Shown in pieces: positions 28,077 to 30,525 of a DNA stretch of 30,525 nucleotides. The notes beneath the pieces were generated by a model that worked only from the letters and a program-made list of their open reading frames with translations, did no database searches and was not told where the DNA came from. The position numbers and the translations under genes were made by a program. The DNA lies in NCBI GenBank assembly GCA_910577825.1, contig CAJTOK010000045.1, positions 1-30,525 of the forward strand, in the 5' to 3' direction. The DNA comes from an uncultured Lachnospiraceae bacterium (GTDB taxonomy: Bacteria > Bacillota > Clostridia > Lachnospirales > Lachnospiraceae). The first letter of the stretch is position 1. Each line of letters begins with the position of its first letter.

Positions 28077-29561
28077 TTAACCAACTATTCTTCTTGCACC
28101 ACATGGCTGCCTGTAATACATTCCAGATATCTTAATACCATCAGTTTCATTACTTGCATGTACTACTGAGCCGCCGCCAATATACATAGCAACATGCCCT
28201 ACTGAACCGCCATTTTTATAGAAAATCAAATCTCCTGGCTTTACATTTGATAAGCTTACGCTTGTGCCATATGTTGACTGTGCACTTGAAGTCCTTGGGA
28301 TACTATATCCAAACTGTGCATAAACACTCATTGTAAACCCTGAACAGTCTGTTCCGTTTGTAAGGCTTGTTCCGCCATATACATACTTATTGCCAACGAA
28401 CTGCTGTGCATATTCTGCTATCTGTTCACCTGTGCTGCTGCCATAACTTGAACTGCTGCTGCCTGATGAGCTTCCTGAAGATGAACTTGAGGAGCTGCGG
28501 CTGCTTGATGAACTTGATGAACTATGGCTGCCTGAAGAAGAACTTGAGGAGCTGTGGCTGCTTGATGAACTTCCTGATGATGAAGAGCTGCCGCTTGATG
28601 AACTGCTGCCTGATGAGCTTCCTGAAGAACTGCTTCCTGAAGAACTTTCTTCTGCGGCTGCCCTCTCTGCTGCAAGTGCCCTGAGCCTTTCCTGTTCTGC
28701 CCTTTCTGCTGCTGCCTTTGCACGTGCCCTTGCACGTTCTTCTTTAAGTGAGATTGCCTTTTTAAACTTTACCTTTACATTAACAAACTCTTTGGCAACA
28801 TAACCCCTGCCATCATCTAATGAAATCCTTACCCAGTTATCACCACAAAGCTTCTCTACATTAAACCTTTCCTCTTCAGGAATCTGTGTAAGTATCTTGG
28901 ACTTTGTACTTGTCCTCTGCCTTACGTTAAGGGTAATTGTACCTTCCTTAACTGTTATGTATTTAGTGCCATATTTGTCGGCAAGAGCTTCGGCATCTGC
29001 ACCGATTGCAAGAAATTCTTTCTTTATGTATCCTTTAAACCCGCCTGAATCTATCTGTACCCATCCGCCTTTGCAGTAACGGAGTATCTTGGCAGCTGAA
29101 CCTTTATATAACTTGCCAATAACCTTAGAACCCCTTATACCCGGATGCCTGCGGATATTGACATAATTATCAGCTATTGAAATAGCTGTATTCTGCCAGC
29201 GTTTTGAAACCTTTTTTGTTGTTGTTTTCTTTCTTTTTGCTGTTGTACTTTTGCTGCCATTGCTGCTTTTCTCTGGCGCTGGTGTTTCTGATGGTGCTGG
29301 TGAAGCCGTTGCCTCTGGCTCTTCCTCTGGTACTGCTGTACTGGAAGCGCCTGTAGCACTTTCTGGAACAACCCTCTCAACAAAATTTGTAGAATAATAC
29401 TTATCTAAAGATAATGAAATACCTGCTATCTCTGTTTCCTGGCAAAGCGCTGCTGCACCTGCTTCTGCTGCAGGACCGCTGGAAATATTGCAGCAGGCAA
29501 GCGATAATGTCATTGCTGTTCCTAACGCAGCCACACGTCTGGTCCAATGTGTCTTAACCAT
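28077..29561 (-). CDS. Secreted NlpC/P60 peptidoglycan hydrolase with SH3 domains and Ser-rich linker
   Basis: A 494-aa exported protein. It has a signal peptide (RRVAALGTAMTLSLACCN) and a low-complexity region (ATASPAPSETPAPEK). Two SH3_3 repeats follow (NTAISIADNYVNIRRHPG... and TITLNVRQRTSTKSKI...), then a Glu/Arg/Ala coiled coil and a Ser/Gly-rich linker of about 75 residues. The NlpC/P60 catalytic domain is C-terminal, with Cys in TDCSGFTMSVYA, His in VGHVAMYIGGG and a third polar residue in VVHASN. It cleaves peptide stems of the cell wall. Start at 29561 has TTGGAGG upstream; a TTG at 29573 is also in frame. Confidence 0.92.
   Translation of the reverse strand: MVKTHWTRRVAALGTAMTLSLACCNISSGPAAEAGAAALCQETEIAGISLSLDKYYSTNFVERVVPESATGASSTAVPEEEPEATASPAPSETPAPEKSSNGSKSTTAKRKKTTTKKVSKRWQNTAISIADNYVNIRRHPGIRGSKVIGKLYKGSAAKILRYCKGGWVQIDSGGFKGYIKKEFLAIGADAEALADKYGTKYITVKEGTITLNVRQRTSTKSKILTQIPEEERFNVEKLCGDNWVRISLDDGRGYVAKEFVNVKVKFKKAISLKEERARARAKAAAERAEQERLRALAAERAAAEESSSGSSSSGSSSGSSSSSGSSSSSGSSSSSHSSSSSSSGSHSSSSSSSSRSSSSSSSGSSSGSSSSSYGSSTGEQIAEYAQQFVGNKYVYGGTSLTNGTDCSGFTMSVYAQFGYSIPRTSSAQSTYGTSVSLSNVKPGDLIFYKNGGSVGHVAMYIGGGSVVHASNETDGIKISGMYYRQPCGARRIVG
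28437..28655 (-). repeat. Ser-rich linker microsatellite-like repeat
   Basis: The DNA repeats GAAGAACTTGAGG, GATGAACTTG and similar units on the plus strand, and encodes S-rich runs with G, H or R punctuation on the minus strand. Such repeats often change in copy number between strains. Confidence 0.8.
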
Positions 29562-29573
29562 AATTACCTCCAA

Positions 29574-29899
29574 TTAGTTTCTTCCTATCAATAAATCTAC
29601 TGTATTTTAAGCATAAAACATAAATATTGTCAAACAAATAGAATAATTATTACAAATCTATTAAATTACAAAGCCAATTATAGCAACGCCAGTAACATTT
29701 GTCAACACCTCTTTTAACATAAATTTAACAAAAAATCTCCTGTTTTAGCATATTTTTTTATAATAATGCAATATACTGCCTAAAAAGCGGTAAATTATTA
29801 AACAATTTTCTACACGGATAGAATTTTCTACTATTATAGAAGGTTACGTATAACCTTGCCAGCCAAGGTAGAAAAACAGCGTACAAAAAATATATAATG
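29574..29899. other. Intergenic stretch between RidA and the NlpC/P60 gene
   Basis: AT-rich. A structured part at 29824-29875 has arms TTTTCTAC/GTAGAAAA enclosing AAGGTTA-CGTA-TAACCTT and an alternative ACCTTG-N5-CAAGGT. A direct repeat TTTTCTAC occurs at 29806-29813 and 29824-29831. No gene is supported, and no known riboswitch is recognised. Confidence 0.45.
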
Positions 29900-30277
29900 C
29901 TATTTTACAGCAACTGCTTCAACTTCAATTAAAACATCTTTAGGAAGCCTTGCCACTTCAACACATGACCTTGCAGGATAAGGCTGTGGGAAATACTTGG
30001 CATAAACACCATTAACAGCGGCAAAATCTTCCATATCCTTTAAGAATACAACTGTCTTTACTATATTTTCCATGTTTGTCCCTGATGCTTCAATTAAATT
30101 TTTAAGGTTTGTGAATACCTGTTCTGCCTGCTCTGCTGCCGTACCGCCTGCCAGCGCGCCTGTTTCCGGGTCTGCAGGTATTACCCCTGATGTATAAACC
30201 ATGCCATTTACTTCAACAGCCTGTGAATATGGCCCGATAGCTGCTGGTGCTTTATCCGTTTTAATTATATTCTTCAT
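29900..30277 (-). CDS. ridA: RidA-family enamine/imine deaminase
   Basis: A 125-aa YjgF/YER057c/UK114 protein with KAPAAIGPYSQAVEVNGMVYTSGVIP, an FTNLKNLIEASGTNMENIVKTVVFLKDM helix and the signature YPARSCVEVARLPKDVLIEVEAVAV (Arg, with Glu near the end). It removes reactive enamine intermediates made by PLP enzymes. Start at MKNIIKT (30277); GAAGGGA lies 9-10 bases upstream. The in-frame ATG at 30286 is too close to that SD. Confidence 0.93.
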   Translation of the reverse strand: MKNIIKTDKAPAAIGPYSQAVEVNGMVYTSGVIPADPETGALAGGTAAEQAEQVFTNLKNLIEASGTNMENIVKTVVFLKDMEDFAAVNGVYAKYFPQPYPARSCVEVARLPKDVLIEVEAVAVK

Positions 30278-30482
30278 AAATTCCATTCCCTTCTTTAATT
30301 GTTGTTATATTCCCAATAAGCTTCATTATAACACACTTCACTAAGAAATCTACCATTTATTTCTAAAATTTTTAAAAACAAACATTTCCAGCCAGCCGGT
30401 TATAAAACAATTGGTTTAAATGCCATTTTAACTGCATATTTATACCAGATAGAATATTTATGCAGGAGACATTAGTGTGAAA

Positions 30483-30523
30483 AATATATCTAAGGCAGCA
30501 AAAAACGCTACCTAAGATATATT
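30483..30523 (-). terminator. Terminator of a leftward gene beyond the window
   Basis: A 17-bp stem with one mismatch and one G-U pair (30483-30499 with 30507-30523). On the minus strand it is followed by TTTTTC after the stem, so it likely ends transcription of a gene lying right of the window. Confidence 0.6.
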
Positions 30524-30525
30524 AA

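Noticed and set aside
28367..28735. Frames opposite or offset to the Ser-rich linker
   Set aside because: They arise from the repetitive DNA and are low-complexity Leu/Met/Cys or Gln/Ala/His sequence.
29562..29700. c-di-AMP (ydaO) riboswitch before the NlpC/P60 gene
   Set aside because: That class is common before such genes, but none of its conserved G-rich boxes are visible here.

Overview
The window looks like low-GC Firmicutes DNA, most likely a gut Clostridium-type bacterium (Lachnospiraceae-like). Evidence: AT-rich codons, AGGAGG-type ribosome sites before nearly every gene, and the families present (NADP glutamate dehydrogenase, RidA, a membrane-anchored trigger-factor-like isomerase, a Ser-rich NlpC/P60 hydrolase). 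The genus call is inference.

Positions 1 to about 22,000 are the right-hand part of an integrated phage-like element; 22,170 to the end is host chromosome. On the minus strand, read leftward from about 12,930, is an early/replication operon: two XRE regulators, small zinc-ribbon proteins, a DUF1351 protein, an ERF-type annealing protein, a replication initiator carrying a repeat cluster that may be the origin, a DnaC-like loader, an MT-A70 methyltransferase, more small zinc-ribbon proteins, an ArpU/sigma-like protein, and an accessory operon of sodium:solute symporter, PAPS-reductase-like and ParB-like genes (IbrA/IbrB-like pair). An ISAs1-family insertion sequence with a clear 9-bp target duplication splits this operon (6249-7720). 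The end of a second, inverted copy forms the left edge of the window (1-54).

On the plus strand (13,144-21,988) is the lysogeny/cargo side. Three tandem small HTH repressors share nearly identical C-termini and promoters but have different recognition helices. Each promoter carries its own pair of palindromes. A fourth repressor with a CI-like tail follows. Cargo comes next: an SDH-family serine protease, a DUF4041/GIY-YIG protein, a zinc-ribbon gene with two compensating frameshifts, a MazF/PemK toxin-antitoxin pair, a duplicated 63-aa protein that follows both the protease and the toxin, a Uma2-family nuclease, a YefM-like antitoxin with a toxin stub, and the large serine recombinase that marks the element's right end. 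A polysaccharide-deacetylase fragment beside the recombinase suggests the element sits in such a gene.

The flanking host region holds an OmpR-type response regulator, a coiled-coil membrane protein, the FKBP/trigger-factor-like protein, a HAD phosphatase, gdhA, a zinc-dependent phospholipase-C-like protein, the NlpC/P60 hydrolase and RidA.

The strongest unusual signal is the array of repressor-operator cassettes at 12,960-14,615, where the N-terminal HTH and the operator differ between copies while promoter and C-terminus stay constant. Next are the duplicated 63-aa partner gene, the stem-loops with matched stem changes before three cargo genes, and the transporter/PAPS-reductase/ParB operon with its structured leader.
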